The position numbers and the translations under genes were made by a program. The notes under the pieces are model-generated. The model did not search any database. It saw only the letters and a list, made by a program, of their open reading frames with translations, and was not told the origin of the DNA. From Nitrospira sp. (GTDB taxonomy: Bacteria; Nitrospirota; Nitrospiria; Nitrospirales; Nitrospiraceae): a stretch of DNA of 64,000 nucleotides. The stretch is from NCBI GenBank assembly GCA_018242685.1, contig JAFEBM010000042.1:1-64000 (forward strand). Reading direction: 5' to 3'. Position 1 is the stretch's first letter; every line of letters begins with the position of its first letter. This document shows, piece by piece, positions 37,567-47,259 of the stretch.

Positions 37567-38292
37567 ATGACCATGAAATACTCCCTGTGGTTACTCCTCA
37601 TCTCGCTGACGCTGGCAGTAAGCTCGGGTTCCGGATTCTGCGATTCTGGTTCGGTGAAGCCTCTCGGCGCCGGTAAATCGTCGACAGAGACCACGGTAGT
37701 GCCGGCTGGGTCGCCGCAGACCGAGAAAGCGATCAGTCAGGTGGTGATGGATAAGCTGTCGAACGCGGTCAGCAGCGAGTATGTGATCGGTGCCGAAGAT
37801 GTACTGGACATTACCGTATGGAGGAATCCGGACCTGTCAAGACAAGTGCAAGTGCGTCCTGATGGGCGAATTTCAATGCCGATCATCCGTGACGTAGTAG
37901 CGGTAGGGAAAACGCCTACTCAATTGGCTGAGGAAATGACGAACAAACTGAAAGAGTATGTTCAAAATCCCGTCGTCGCTGTGACGTTGAAAGAGGTCAA
38001 TAGTTCTAATGTTTTCCTATTGGGCGAAGTTGCTCATCCGGGGAGATACCCATTAAAAAGCAAAATGACGCTCCTCCAGGGGATCACCATCGCAGGCGGA
38101 TTCAAAGAGACGGCAGCGCGAAATCAAATAGTCATTTTCCGGTTTATTGAAACTGCTCCAGGTCAGAAGCGATTCACGGCCAGCTACGACGACATCGTGC
38201 TCCGCAGTGGAATCAGTGATAATTTCGAACTCAAGCCCGGTGATACGCTGGTGGTTCCGAGTGAGTCGATGGTGGTCTTCCCTGGTCGGTAG
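37567..38292 (+). CDS. Wza/KpsD-type polysaccharide export protein
   Basis: This 241-residue protein has a signal peptide (MTMKYSLWLLLISLTLAVSS), a polysaccharide-export (BexD/CtrA/VexA) domain (about 75-155) and an SLBB domain (about 165-235). Its core has GAEDVLDITVWRNPDLS and VRPDGRISMPIIRDV. It should help export polysaccharide across the outer membrane. It is followed 21 bases later by a paralogue. ATG 37567 is chosen over ATG 37543 because the signal peptide then starts cleanly. There is no lipobox, so it may need a partner lipoprotein such as the next gene. Confidence 0.88.
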   Translation: MTMKYSLWLLLISLTLAVSSGSGFCDSGSVKPLGAGKSSTETTVVPAGSPQTEKAISQVVMDKLSNAVSSEYVIGAEDVLDITVWRNPDLSRQVQVRPDGRISMPIIRDVVAVGKTPTQLAEEMTNKLKEYVQNPVVAVTLKEVNSSNVFLLGEVAHPGRYPLKSKMTLLQGITIAGGFKETAARNQIVIFRFIETAPGQKRFTASYDDIVLRSGISDNFELKPGDTLVVPSESMVVFPGR

Positions 38293-38313
38293 GGAATACC
38301 GGAAAGGATTACT

Positions 38314-38964
38314 GTGGACAATTACGCGAGATGGACAAGGATATGCACGGCAGCTTTGTCAAAGCTGAGAGCTCTATCGATTGGGCTCTTGTTGTGCTCC
38401 TTTGCTGTCCAAGCCGGTTGTCTGGGGCCAGTGACATCGAGAGAATATAAAGCCTCCGATGTTCCGACCGAATTTCTTCTCGGTTCTGAGGATCTCATAG
38501 AAATCAATGTCTGGAAGAATCCGGATCTGTCAAGAATTACCTTGATCCGGCCGGATGGATATGTATCAATGCCGATCATCGGAGACATTCAGGCCGCAGG
38601 TCTTACGGCTGAGGCTTTGGCGGCTCAGATTACTGAGCGCCTCAAGGGTTATATCCAGAATCCTTCGGTATCGGTCAACGTCAAAGAACTCAACAGTTAT
38701 TCGGTGTTTGTGTTGGGAGAAGTGACGAAGCCAGGTAAGTATCAGCTTAAATCGTACGTGACAGTGCTTCAAGCGATTTCCATGGCTGGAGGCTTCACCA
38801 ACTATGCGAGCAAGAATCGATTGCAAGTTGTGCGGGTGATTGAAAGCCCCGGGCATAAACGTCAGGAGATCCATATTCCGCTGCGGTATGATGATCTCGT
38901 CAGCGGTCGCGGTGAACCAGGTAACATCGTGCTGGCCTCCGGCGATACGGTCGTCGTACCGTGA
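38314..38964 (+). CDS. Wza-type polysaccharide export lipoprotein
   Basis: This 216-residue lipoprotein (AVQAGCLGPV, Cys about residue 36) is a paralogue of the preceding gene. It shares LLGSEDLIEINVWKNPDLS and NVKELNSYSVFVLGEV. It has one Poly_export and one SLBB domain. Translation begins at GTG 38314. Two tandem export proteins are unusual. One may be the outer-membrane lipoprotein secretin and the other a periplasmic adaptor. No Wzc-type tyrosine kinase or chain-length regulator is nearby. Confidence 0.88.
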   Translation: MDNYARWTRICTAALSKLRALSIGLLLCSFAVQAGCLGPVTSREYKASDVPTEFLLGSEDLIEINVWKNPDLSRITLIRPDGYVSMPIIGDIQAAGLTAEALAAQITERLKGYIQNPSVSVNVKELNSYSVFVLGEVTKPGKYQLKSYVTVLQAISMAGGFTNYASKNRLQVVRVIESPGHKRQEIHIPLRYDDLVSGRGEPGNIVLASGDTVVVP

Positions 38965-39094
38965 CGGAGCTATGCGGAATGTCCGAGACACCGCCGGATC
39001 TATTTCCCCCAAATCCTAGACAGACGGTACGGTAATCAGATCGGTGAGCTGTCGACCTTCATTCGTGAGCAGCCATCCCAGAAAAGGAGTGTTG

Positions 39095-40366
39095 GTGATT
39101 CTATTGTGGTCTCGTAGGTCTGCTGAAATCAGACGGTTGTCCCGGTTCGTGGTGGTTGTTGTGCTTCTCTGGGGAGCCTTGCCGACGTTATCGGTCCATG
39201 CAGAGACGGCGATTGTCCCGACGCTGAGCGTACGGTCATGGTACGATACCAATGTGTATCGTAGGCCAAAGCAGTTATTAACCCCGGGCACACAGGCCGG
39301 AGATTTTGTGACGAGCGTGCTTCCTGTCCTAGATCTGTTGCATAGGACGCGAGACATTGAAGCGGAGGTGAAGATGGGAGGACTCTTCACCACCTATGCG
39401 CACAACACGAACCGAAATTATGTCGGCGCAACCCTCCAAGGTGGCGTCAACTTGGACCACTGGGTTGATCAATATGTCAGAGGTGCGCGGTTGCGTGTTT
39501 CGGAAAACTTGCGCTATACCCCGGAGCAACCAAGCTTTCTGCAAGGAGCGAGGGATCTCCCCTTAGACGTTAGCTTGACTACCGGCACCCAGGGATTTCG
39601 AGCCAATATGCTTTACAATGTCACACAGGTCACGGGGGGATACTCAGCGTCTCGCGATCTCTCTGTGGAAGGGGGCTATACATTCACGATTCGGAGGATA
39701 GGGACAGTTCAAGGAGGCCTAACAGACCTAGCGGGAACCACCCTCTACTTTGACACCATGGCGCACTCCTGGTTCGGAGGTCCTCGTTATCATCTGACGC
39801 GAAACGACAGTGTTGCGGTCTTGTATAAGCAAACTTTTATTACGCAGTCGCAGGCCACAGGCGGCAGGAACTTTAATACCAATCTGGTCGCGTTAGTGGG
39901 CGACTATACCAAGGAGTTTCAGGAGTGGCGTTTCATAGCCCAAGGAGGGATCACGTTTGCCGAACCGGTGGGGCGGGCCTTTCCGTCGGGCAAACTTGAG
40001 GTGACAAACCGACTTGAGCGAGACACCGTTGTCCGTCTCGCTCTTTCACGGGAAGGTAGGCCGTCGTTTTTTTTGGCGGGTGGAGCGATGATCAGCAATA
40101 TTGCCAGCCTGGGGATCAGCCATACAATATATGAACGGCTCACCCTCGATGGGACAGTCGGCTATGCTTATAATGAGTATTTCCCCAATACAAACCAGTC
40201 GCTTAAAAATTTCACGGCGAGCTCGAGGCTCTCCTATAAGCTGACCAGGGACATTACAGGACAGATCTTTTATATATTTCAAAATATTGACAGTACTGCC
40301 TCGTCACTCGAATTCCAATATTCGCGCAATCAAGTGGGATTTATGTTGAGTGCAGAGTGGAAGTGA
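39095..40366 (+). CDS. Outer-membrane beta-barrel protein
   Basis: This is a 423-residue protein with a signal peptide (RLSRFVVVVVLLWGALPTLS), then beta-strand-rich sequence rich in Tyr, Thr and Gly. It ends in QVGFMLSAEWK, an aromatic and basic C-terminal strand like those of outer-membrane barrels in exopolysaccharide loci. It is immediately downstream of the export lipoproteins and likely forms their outer-membrane channel. Start is uncertain: GTG 39095 has AAAAGGAG upstream, while a GTG 51 bases earlier is possible. Confidence 0.72.
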   Translation: MILLWSRRSAEIRRLSRFVVVVVLLWGALPTLSVHAETAIVPTLSVRSWYDTNVYRRPKQLLTPGTQAGDFVTSVLPVLDLLHRTRDIEAEVKMGGLFTTYAHNTNRNYVGATLQGGVNLDHWVDQYVRGARLRVSENLRYTPEQPSFLQGARDLPLDVSLTTGTQGFRANMLYNVTQVTGGYSASRDLSVEGGYTFTIRRIGTVQGGLTDLAGTTLYFDTMAHSWFGGPRYHLTRNDSVAVLYKQTFITQSQATGGRNFNTNLVALVGDYTKEFQEWRFIAQGGITFAEPVGRAFPSGKLEVTNRLERDTVVRLALSREGRPSFFLAGGAMISNIASLGISHTIYERLTLDGTVGYAYNEYFPNTNQSLKNFTASSRLSYKLTRDITGQIFYIFQNIDSTASSLEFQYSRNQVGFMLSAEWK

Positions 40367-40534
40367 GGCACTGGAATGCTTTGTCCCTTCTGGGGTGACA
40401 AGGCTCGGCACCGATGTGTTTTCGGTTCACCCGAGTAACCAGGCAGACCATCTGCATAGTCCTTTTCTGTTTCTGCTCCCACTGATGTGTGCATGGACTA
40501 CAAAGCGTGTTGCAATACCGAGAGTTGGTAAGTC

Positions 40535-41524
40535 ATGAGTGGCAGATTTCCAGTCGAGAAAGAGAGTCGTCCCAATCAGTCGTTGCTAGGTCGAGGGGAT
40601 AGAGTGTTAGTGACGGGAGCCAGTGGGTTTCTCGGCTCTCATCTCTGCCGGCGGCTGATTCAATGTGGATTGGAAGTGCATGCAGTTTCTCGTACCCTCC
40701 AAGGAGCTCCATTTGAGAATCCACGGTGGTGGAGAGTGGATCTCGAAGAGTATGCTGCCACCAAAAACTTGTTTGAAAGCGTGAAGCCTCACGCGGTGTT
40801 CCATTTGTCCGGTCAGGCGACAGGTGATCCGGACATCCGTCATGTTTTGCCGACGTTCCGCAGTCAGCTTCTCACAACGGTCAACTTGTTGACAATTTCG
40901 GCAGAAATGGGTTGTTGCCGCGTTATCCTGACCGGGTCCTTGACCGAACCTCAAGCTGGCCAGGTCGACCACCCTCCTAGTTCCCCGTATGCGGCATCAA
41001 AGTGGGCAAGCAACGCGTTTGGCCGGATGTTTCAATGCCTCTATCAGACCCCCGTGGTTATTGTTCGCCCGTTCATGGTGTACGGACCAAATCAGAATCC
41101 CAAAAAGGTGATCCCATACTCGATACAATCACTGATGCGTGGAAATCAGCCGAAACTGACGAGTGGGAAATGGCATGCCGATTGGATCTATGTGGATGAT
41201 GTGATAGATGGTTTCCTCGCAGCCATGTCGGTCCCTGGAATTGAAGGCTCGACGATTGATCTTGGGACAGGGCAGTTGGTTTCGGTAGAAGCCATGATCC
41301 GGCAGATTGTCGAAATTATGGGAGTATCGATAGAGCCGCAGTTTGGGGCGCTCTCGAATCGACGTTGTGAGGAGGTGCGAGCCGCCGATATAGAGCAAAC
41401 ACGTCGAGTGTTAGGTTGGCAACCGAAGATATCCGTCTATGAGGGCATTAAAAGAACAGTCGAATGGCACCGATCGTCAAGTCCGATAAGCGCTGTGCTA
41501 CCGTCTACCGTTAAGCGAGACTGA
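40535..41524 (+). CDS. NAD-dependent epimerase/dehydratase family protein
   Basis: This 329-residue extended SDR has VTGASGFLGSHLCRRL (about residues 26-41), a Ser in LTGSLTEPQ and a YxxxK motif in SPYAASKWAS (about 150). The downstream segment VRPFMVYGPNQNPKKVIPYS is typical of sugar-nucleotide epimerases/4-reductases. It may form a GDP- or dTDP-deoxysugar reductase, but the substrate is unknown. It precedes the ABC transporter genes by 54 bases. Confidence 0.85.
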   Translation: MSGRFPVEKESRPNQSLLGRGDRVLVTGASGFLGSHLCRRLIQCGLEVHAVSRTLQGAPFENPRWWRVDLEEYAATKNLFESVKPHAVFHLSGQATGDPDIRHVLPTFRSQLLTTVNLLTISAEMGCCRVILTGSLTEPQAGQVDHPPSSPYAASKWASNAFGRMFQCLYQTPVVIVRPFMVYGPNQNPKKVIPYSIQSLMRGNQPKLTSGKWHADWIYVDDVIDGFLAAMSVPGIEGSTIDLGTGQLVSVEAMIRQIVEIMGVSIEPQFGALSNRRCEEVRAADIEQTRRVLGWQPKISVYEGIKRTVEWHRSSSPISAVLPSTVKRD

Positions 41525-41578
41525 GATGACACGTTTCTTCTCCACTGTCACTATGAGAGAATCCGCACGAGCTATCTG

Positions 41579-42409
41579 ATGCAATCGAATACCCAAGTCA
41601 TTCGGATCGAGCCGTCCAAAGGATGGGTGGCGCTTCAATTGCAAGAGTTATGGGCGTATCGGGAGCTGCTCTACTTCTTGATCTGGCGTGATGTGATGGT
41701 GCGCTACAAACAGACGGCTTTGGGTGCAGCATGGGCGATTATCCAACCCATCTTTACGATGCTCGTCTTTAGCCTCTTTTTCGGTCGATTGGGAAAAATC
41801 CCTTCCGATGGAATTCCCTATCCGATCTTCACATATGCTGCCTTGGTTCCCTGGACCTTCTTTTCTCAAGGGCTGAGTCAAGCGTCCAACAGCCTGGTCG
41901 GCAGTGCGAATCTGATCAAAAAGGTCTATTTCCCACGACTGTGTGTTCCGATCGCGGCAGTGACCTCGGGGTTCATCGATTTTGCGCTTGCCTTTATGGT
42001 GTTGCTCGGAATGATGCTCTATTATGGTATTCTTCCGGGTGGAAAAGTGATCTGGCTCCCTGTATTGCTTCTGCTGACCGTTACGACTTCACTTGGCGTC
42101 TCGCTCTGGCTTTCTGCCTTGAACGTCCATTTCCGCGACGTGCGCCATATCATCCCCTTTTTGACGCAACTCTGGCTTTTTGCAACCCCGATCGCGTATC
42201 CGAGCAGTCTATTGTCAGAACCATGGCGAACCCTCTATAGCCTCAATCCAATGGTCGGAGTAGTCGAAGGGTTCCGTTGGGCTTTGCTTGGCGCAGAGAC
42301 CGCCCCAGGACCGATGGTGATGATTTCTTTTTTAGCGGCCCTGGTGATTTTGGTCAGCGGCATATTTTACTTCCGCCGCCGTGAAAAAACTTTTGCTGAT
42401 ATAGTTTGA
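41579..42409 (+). CDS. wzm: Polysaccharide ABC transporter permease
   Basis: This 276-residue permease has six predicted membrane spans and the ABC-2 type signature: LIWRDVMVRYKQTALGAAWA near the N-terminus and WLFATPIAYPSSLL in the C-terminal half. It carries O-antigen or capsule precursors across the inner membrane. The ATP-binding partner is 90 bases downstream. With no Wzx or Wzy flippase pair seen near it, the chain is probably exported by the ABC route, although an O-antigen ligase/polymerase-like gene lies at 52175. Confidence 0.92.
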   Translation: MQSNTQVIRIEPSKGWVALQLQELWAYRELLYFLIWRDVMVRYKQTALGAAWAIIQPIFTMLVFSLFFGRLGKIPSDGIPYPIFTYAALVPWTFFSQGLSQASNSLVGSANLIKKVYFPRLCVPIAAVTSGFIDFALAFMVLLGMMLYYGILPGGKVIWLPVLLLLTVTTSLGVSLWLSALNVHFRDVRHIIPFLTQLWLFATPIAYPSSLLSEPWRTLYSLNPMVGVVEGFRWALLGAETAPGPMVMISFLAALVILVSGIFYFRRREKTFADIV

Positions 42410-42499
42410 TGTCGTGGTAGCCGGCATTCGCAGCAGTAAGGCGCAGCTGAGAGTGGCGCGCAGACGACGCGTCTAACTCCGAGCCTGCAGCGAGGAATC

Positions 42500-43792
42500 A
42501 TGGGTGATATCGCCATACGAGTAGAGGAAATCGGCAAGAAGTACCGTATTGGTAGACCCGAAAAATACAAAACGCTGCGGGACACGTTGGCTTCGTCGTT
42601 CACCGCTCCATTTCTTAGGGTGGGACGATTGTTACGAGGAGAGGTGACGGTCGACACCGGACAGGATGAGCAGTTTTGGGCGTTGAAGGAAGTCTCTTTC
42701 GAGGTAAGGCAGGGTGAGGTCATCGGGGTTATCGGTGGCAACGGCGCCGGCAAGAGCACCCTCTTAAAGATACTCTCACGGATCACCGAGCCGACGACGG
42801 GCTTTGCTGAAATTCACGGACGTGTCGCCTCACTCTTGGAAGTGGGGACCGGATTTCACCAGGAATTAACGGGAAGGGAAAATACTTATTTGAACGGTGC
42901 GATCCTCGGCATGAATAAGAAGGAGATCGACAGAAAATTCGATGAAATTGTCGCCTTTTCCGAGGTCGAGAAGTTTATCGATACTCCCGTAAAGCACTAT
43001 TCCAGCGGAATGTATCTTCGATTGGCTTTTGCTGTTGCAGCGCATCTCGAACCGGAGATCCTGATCGTTGATGAAGTCCTGGCTGTCGGAGATGCGGGAT
43101 TTCAACAAAAGTGCCTCGGGAAAATGGGAGCAGTGGCCAAAGAGGGCCGAACGGTCTTGTTTGTCAGTCACAACATGGGAGCCATTACGCAGCTTTGTGG
43201 AAGAGCCGTGCAACTTGAGAAGGGGAGGTTGAAACGGACCGGCTCTGCCGGAGAGGTAGTGGCTGCTTATTTGTCGTCAGTAGCCGGGACGGAACTCAAG
43301 TCGAGCTGGTCGGATGAATCTTTTACGCCTGGCGGCTCTGATGTCCGATTTAGATCCGCACGGCTGTTGTCGCCTGATGAACAGCCTCTATCCATTATAA
43401 ACTTCAACGAATCGCTTTTAGTCGAGATTGCCTATGAGATAAAGGTTCCCATAAGAAATCTTTCCGTCACATGTCTTCTTTATGATTCGATGAATCATCT
43501 CGTGTTCGAGTCGATGGATACCGATATGCCGGAATGGAATGGGTGTATCAGGGAGCCCGATAGCTATTGTGCTACCACAAAAATCCCCTCCCTTCTCCTT
43601 AGACCTGGGCGCTATCATTTATCGTTCGCCGCGTTTGTCGAGGGCGTGAGGGTTATTGCGCAGCTTCGGAGAGTATTAACGTTTGATGTGTCAGGAGTGG
43701 GGTATACCTTGCAACCCAAACGTGATGGTATCGTCTCGCCTGTGCTTGATTGGAAGGTGTGTCGATTCGGCGAAAACGGGCGGATGGTCTAG
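42500..43792 (+). CDS. wzt: Polysaccharide ABC transporter ATPase with C-terminal binding domain
   Basis: This 430-residue protein has an ATPase domain (about 60-245) with Walker A GGNGAGKST (about 80-88), signature YSSGMYLRLAFAVA and Walker B PEILIVDEVLAVGD. The C-terminal about 175 residues look like a Wzt carbohydrate-binding (Wzt_C) domain that recognises a modified chain end. The N-terminal 55 residues before the first strand include an extra helix (KYKTLRDTLASSFTAPF), as in Wzt and TagH homologues. Together with wzm, it fits export of a terminally modified polysaccharide. Confidence 0.93.
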   Translation: MGDIAIRVEEIGKKYRIGRPEKYKTLRDTLASSFTAPFLRVGRLLRGEVTVDTGQDEQFWALKEVSFEVRQGEVIGVIGGNGAGKSTLLKILSRITEPTTGFAEIHGRVASLLEVGTGFHQELTGRENTYLNGAILGMNKKEIDRKFDEIVAFSEVEKFIDTPVKHYSSGMYLRLAFAVAAHLEPEILIVDEVLAVGDAGFQQKCLGKMGAVAKEGRTVLFVSHNMGAITQLCGRAVQLEKGRLKRTGSAGEVVAAYLSSVAGTELKSSWSDESFTPGGSDVRFRSARLLSPDEQPLSIINFNESLLVEIAYEIKVPIRNLSVTCLLYDSMNHLVFESMDTDMPEWNGCIREPDSYCATTKIPSLLLRPGRYHLSFAAFVEGVRVIAQLRRVLTFDVSGVGYTLQPKRDGIVSPVLDWKVCRFGENGRMV

Positions 43793-43903
43793 CCTTCTCT
43801 TCTGCCGCTCAATAGGGCTAATCGAAAGTTGAATATTGAGAAGTACCCAATGGAGTCCCTCCATCAGTTCTGGCGGCGATCAACAACGCGCGTCCTAGTC
43901 TAG

Positions 43904-45895
43904 ATGATGATGCCGTTTCCTACCATGCTTGAAAAGTCCATCATCGTGTCGGCCCACCCCGACGACGAGGTGTTATGGTTTAGCTCCATCTTGGATAAAG
44001 TCAATGAGATTGTCATCTGTTTTGTGAACAACGAGTCTTATCCTGAGTGGAATGTCGGAAGGCAAAAGAGCTTGGCAGCATACCCGATGAGGAATCTATC
44101 CGTTCTCAATATCGATCAGTCAGAGGTATTCAGCGGTGCGGATTGGAACAATCCGGTGGTGACAGATTATGGAATAGAGATCGCGAATAAGAAGATCTCT
44201 CATCAGCGCGAACGGTACAAGCAAAATTACGAGAGTCTGACGCGGCAGCTTGAAGCTCACGTGATAGGGTGCCTCAATGTCTTTACCCACAATCCTTGGG
44301 GGGAGTATGGACATGAAGAGCATATACAGGTATATCGAGCCGTCAAAAGTCTGCAAGGCAATCTGAAATTTAACTTATGGTACTCCAATTATGTCAGCAA
44401 TAAATCGTTCAAGTTGATGTTGAGCCATCTGGAAAGGTTTCATTTCGATTATGCTTCCCTCGAAACGAATAAAGCCCTGGCGCAAGGTATTAGGGATATT
44501 TATAAGAGGAATAAATGCTGGACATGGTATGATCACTGGGAATGGTACAATGAAGAATCATTCATTAGGGAAAGGCATTTAGAAAAAGAGGATAAAAGGG
44601 TCGGGAACCTGTTTCCAATAAACCTCATCAAGGTCAGTTTCCCTCCAGTACGAACAAGAAAAGCCTCTTCGTATTACTCGGCGATAGGTCGAACGATGAA
44701 GAAATTGACGAGGGACATTTTCAGAAAGTTCGGTGTAGAGATAAAACGATATGCACCCAATGTGTATGAGAAGACGGTATCGCTTGAGCCAGATCACAAA
44801 ACACAAGGCAACGTGCTTCTATCGTACCACATTAAACCATTCTTATTAAATCCGGGTGAGCCCATTCCAAATTCGCATACCAGCCAGTGGCGGTGTCTGC
44901 AGATCGCGAGAACGTTTTTAGATGTAGGCTATTCCGTGGATGTGATCGATTCCCATAATCATGTCTTTCAGCCGAAGAAGCCGTACGCGTTGTTCGTCGG
45001 TCACCGGATTAATTTTGATCGGATTGCCGGGTTGCTCAATAGTGATTGTATCAAAATCGCACATCTGGATACGGCTCATTGGGTTTACAATAATTACTCA
45101 ACCTATCGACGTAAGTTGGAACTGCAGCAGAGAAGAGGAATAACGATCAAAGGGAGCGATAGAATAGTAGAGCAAACTCTAGCGCTCGAACATGCTGATT
45201 GTGTTACTGTTTGCGGCAATGATTTTAATGTCAACACACTTCGGTATTCAAACAAGCCGATTTACAAGCTTCCTCAGACTCCACCGGTTGTGTATCCCTG
45301 GCCGGGTGACAAAGAGTTCGGTTCCTGTCGAGCGAATTTTCTCTGGTTCGGTAGCCATGGCTTCGTGCATAAGGGGTTGGATTTGGTATTAGAAGCTTTT
45401 GCTGAAATGCCGGATTATCATCTGTACGTGTGTGGTCCGCTAAAATATGAAGAAGATTTCGTCGCAGCGTACCATAAAGAGCTCTATCAAACCCCGAATA
45501 TCCATGCGGTCGGATGGGTCGATGTGGAGAGCCTCGAATTTACGGTGATGGCTAAGAAGTGTTTGGGGGTGGTCTATCCTTCGTGCTCTGAAGCAGGAGG
45601 AGGGAATGTGATTGTCTGTATGCATGCAGGGCTGATTCCCCTTGTCAGTTATGAGGCAAGTGTTGATGTGGAGGATTTTGGTGTGATGTTCAAGGATGCC
45701 TCCGTCAATACCATACAAGACGCCGTGCAAATGGTGTCCAATCTTCCCTCCGATCAGCTCCAGCAGATGGCCAGGAAAGCTTGGGAATTTGCACGAGCCA
45801 ATCATACAAGGGAACAATTTGTCGAAGAATACAAGAAGTTGGTTGTGAGTGTATTTGGAAGGGCGAGGAGTAAAGAGTCTGAAAAGAGTGACTGA
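43904..45895 (+). CDS. PIG-L deacetylase fused to a GT4-type glycosyltransferase
   Basis: This 663-residue protein combines two enzymes. The N-terminal part (about 10-230) has the LmbE/PIG-L zinc motif AHPDDE (17-22) and a second motif GHEEHIQVY. It should remove N-acetyl groups from GlcNAc-type sugars. The C-terminal part (about 300-640) is a GT-B glycosyltransferase with SEAGGGNVIVCMHAGLIPLV near the donor site. A linker of about 60 residues lies between them. The fusion suggests deacetylation coupled to transfer of the next sugar. The three ATGs at 43904-43912 are all possible starts. Confidence 0.85.
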   Translation: MMMPFPTMLEKSIIVSAHPDDEVLWFSSILDKVNEIVICFVNNESYPEWNVGRQKSLAAYPMRNLSVLNIDQSEVFSGADWNNPVVTDYGIEIANKKISHQRERYKQNYESLTRQLEAHVIGCLNVFTHNPWGEYGHEEHIQVYRAVKSLQGNLKFNLWYSNYVSNKSFKLMLSHLERFHFDYASLETNKALAQGIRDIYKRNKCWTWYDHWEWYNEESFIRERHLEKEDKRVGNLFPINLIKVSFPPVRTRKASSYYSAIGRTMKKLTRDIFRKFGVEIKRYAPNVYEKTVSLEPDHKTQGNVLLSYHIKPFLLNPGEPIPNSHTSQWRCLQIARTFLDVGYSVDVIDSHNHVFQPKKPYALFVGHRINFDRIAGLLNSDCIKIAHLDTAHWVYNNYSTYRRKLELQQRRGITIKGSDRIVEQTLALEHADCVTVCGNDFNVNTLRYSNKPIYKLPQTPPVVYPWPGDKEFGSCRANFLWFGSHGFVHKGLDLVLEAFAEMPDYHLYVCGPLKYEEDFVAAYHKELYQTPNIHAVGWVDVESLEFTVMAKKCLGVVYPSCSEAGGGNVIVCMHAGLIPLVSYEASVDVEDFGVMFKDASVNTIQDAVQMVSNLPSDQLQQMARKAWEFARANHTREQFVEEYKKLVVSVFGRARSKESEKSD

Positions 45896-46281
45896 GTGTT
45901 GAAAATGGTGAAGAGAGAAGTTGAGACGTGCGATCTCCATGCGTTATGACGCATGGATGCTTGTGTAATCGTATCAACGATACGTAGAGGAAAATGTCGA
46001 ATCATGGATTTGAGCATGTTTGGTGAACGATAAATGTCTTCGCTTATCCGCTCTGTCAGCAGAGAGCAAATTCGCGCCAACGTTGCGTCAGACCTTTTGA
46101 TTTCTCCAGGCTGCGGAGCTCGCAGGAGGTGTTAGCTTCCGCCTTATCAGGTCAACGATTTCCAAATGGATTCTAGCCCTAGTGGAACTTCAGTTTCGTT
46201 CCTGACGCTATGGCGATTAAAACATCCAGTCATTGAGTAATTTTGGAAGGCTTCTACGAAAGAGAGTTAATCAGGGGAGGT
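45896..46281. other. Intergenic gap with a perfect 8-bp hairpin
   Basis: About 386 bases without a gene. A perfect hairpin, CCATGCGT at 45937-45944 and ACGCATGG at 45949-45956 with a 4-base loop, lies 42 bases after the fusion gene. No T-run follows it, so a terminator is unlikely. No other feature was recognised. Confidence 0.5.
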
Positions 46282-47259
46282 ATGAGATCAGAGTTACAAC
46301 CTTTAGTAAGCGTCCTTACGCCAGTTTACAACTGCGAGAGTTATTTGTCTGAGTGTATCGAAAGCGTATTGGCGCAAACCTATCAAAATTGGGAGTATTG
46401 CATCGTCAATAACTGCAGTACTGATCGGACTCTTGAAATCGCAGAAGCCTATGCCAAAAAAGACAAGAGAATCCGCATCCATAATAACGCAGACTTCGTC
46501 GGTGTCGGTCAAAATGGGAACATCGCATTTCGGCAGATCGCATCGAACAGCACGTACTGCAAAGTCGTTCATGCTGATGACTGGTTGTTCCCGGAATGCC
46601 TCATGAAAATGGTTGAATTGGCGGAAGCGCATCAGACGGTCGCCGTTGTCGGCGCCTATAGCTTGGTCGGAGACAGGGTGGCATGGGATGGATTGCCGCA
46701 TACCAGCACCGTGATATCCGGTCGTGAGATCAGCCGGTGGACTCTTTTGGGAAAGCCGTATGTGTTTGGGAGTCCCACGGCGCTTTTGCTGCGGTCAGAC
46801 CTCGTCAGGGCCTCGGAATCATTTTACGATGAGTCCAATAGCCATCGTGATTCCGAAGCGTGCCTTCGGATCTTGAGAAGTTGGGATTTTGGCTTTGTGC
46901 ATCAAGTGCTGACTTACACAAGAATACGGGAAGGTGATGGAAGGACTTTCAGTAAACGATACAATACCTATCTGCCCAATAATATCGATAGGCTTCAGAA
47001 GTTCGGGCCGACAGTGTTGAGTCAGGAGGAACTAAGCGCTCGACTCAAATACTATTGGGCCGCATACTATGACTACCTGGCTGCCTCGGTGTTCATGGCA
47101 AGAGAAAAAGAATTTTGGGCATTTCACCTGGAGAAAATGGAGAGCATGGGGTATCCGTTAAGTCTGCCGAGATTGACCATTGCAGTTTGCGCAAAGGCCA
47201 TCGATTATCTTTTCAATCCCAAGCGAACTGTTGAAAGTCTGTTGAAAAAGATTCGGTAG
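46282..47259 (+). CDS. GT2-family glycosyltransferase
   Basis: This 325-residue GT-A enzyme begins LVSVLTPVYNCESYLSECIE and has a DxD-like acidic motif in VVHADDWLFPECLM, followed by a typical GT2 C-terminal helical region. It transfers a nucleotide-activated sugar, inverting configuration. An ATG at 46282 with GGGGAGG only 1 base upstream is chosen, though a TTG 39 bases earlier is in frame. It is 386 bases downstream of the PIG-L fusion gene and may be in the same operon. Confidence 0.87.
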   Translation: MRSELQPLVSVLTPVYNCESYLSECIESVLAQTYQNWEYCIVNNCSTDRTLEIAEAYAKKDKRIRIHNNADFVGVGQNGNIAFRQIASNSTYCKVVHADDWLFPECLMKMVELAEAHQTVAVVGAYSLVGDRVAWDGLPHTSTVISGREISRWTLLGKPYVFGSPTALLLRSDLVRASESFYDESNSHRDSEACLRILRSWDFGFVHQVLTYTRIREGDGRTFSKRYNTYLPNNIDRLQKFGPTVLSQEELSARLKYYWAAYYDYLAASVFMAREKEFWAFHLEKMESMGYPLSLPRLTIAVCAKAIDYLFNPKRTVESLLKKIR

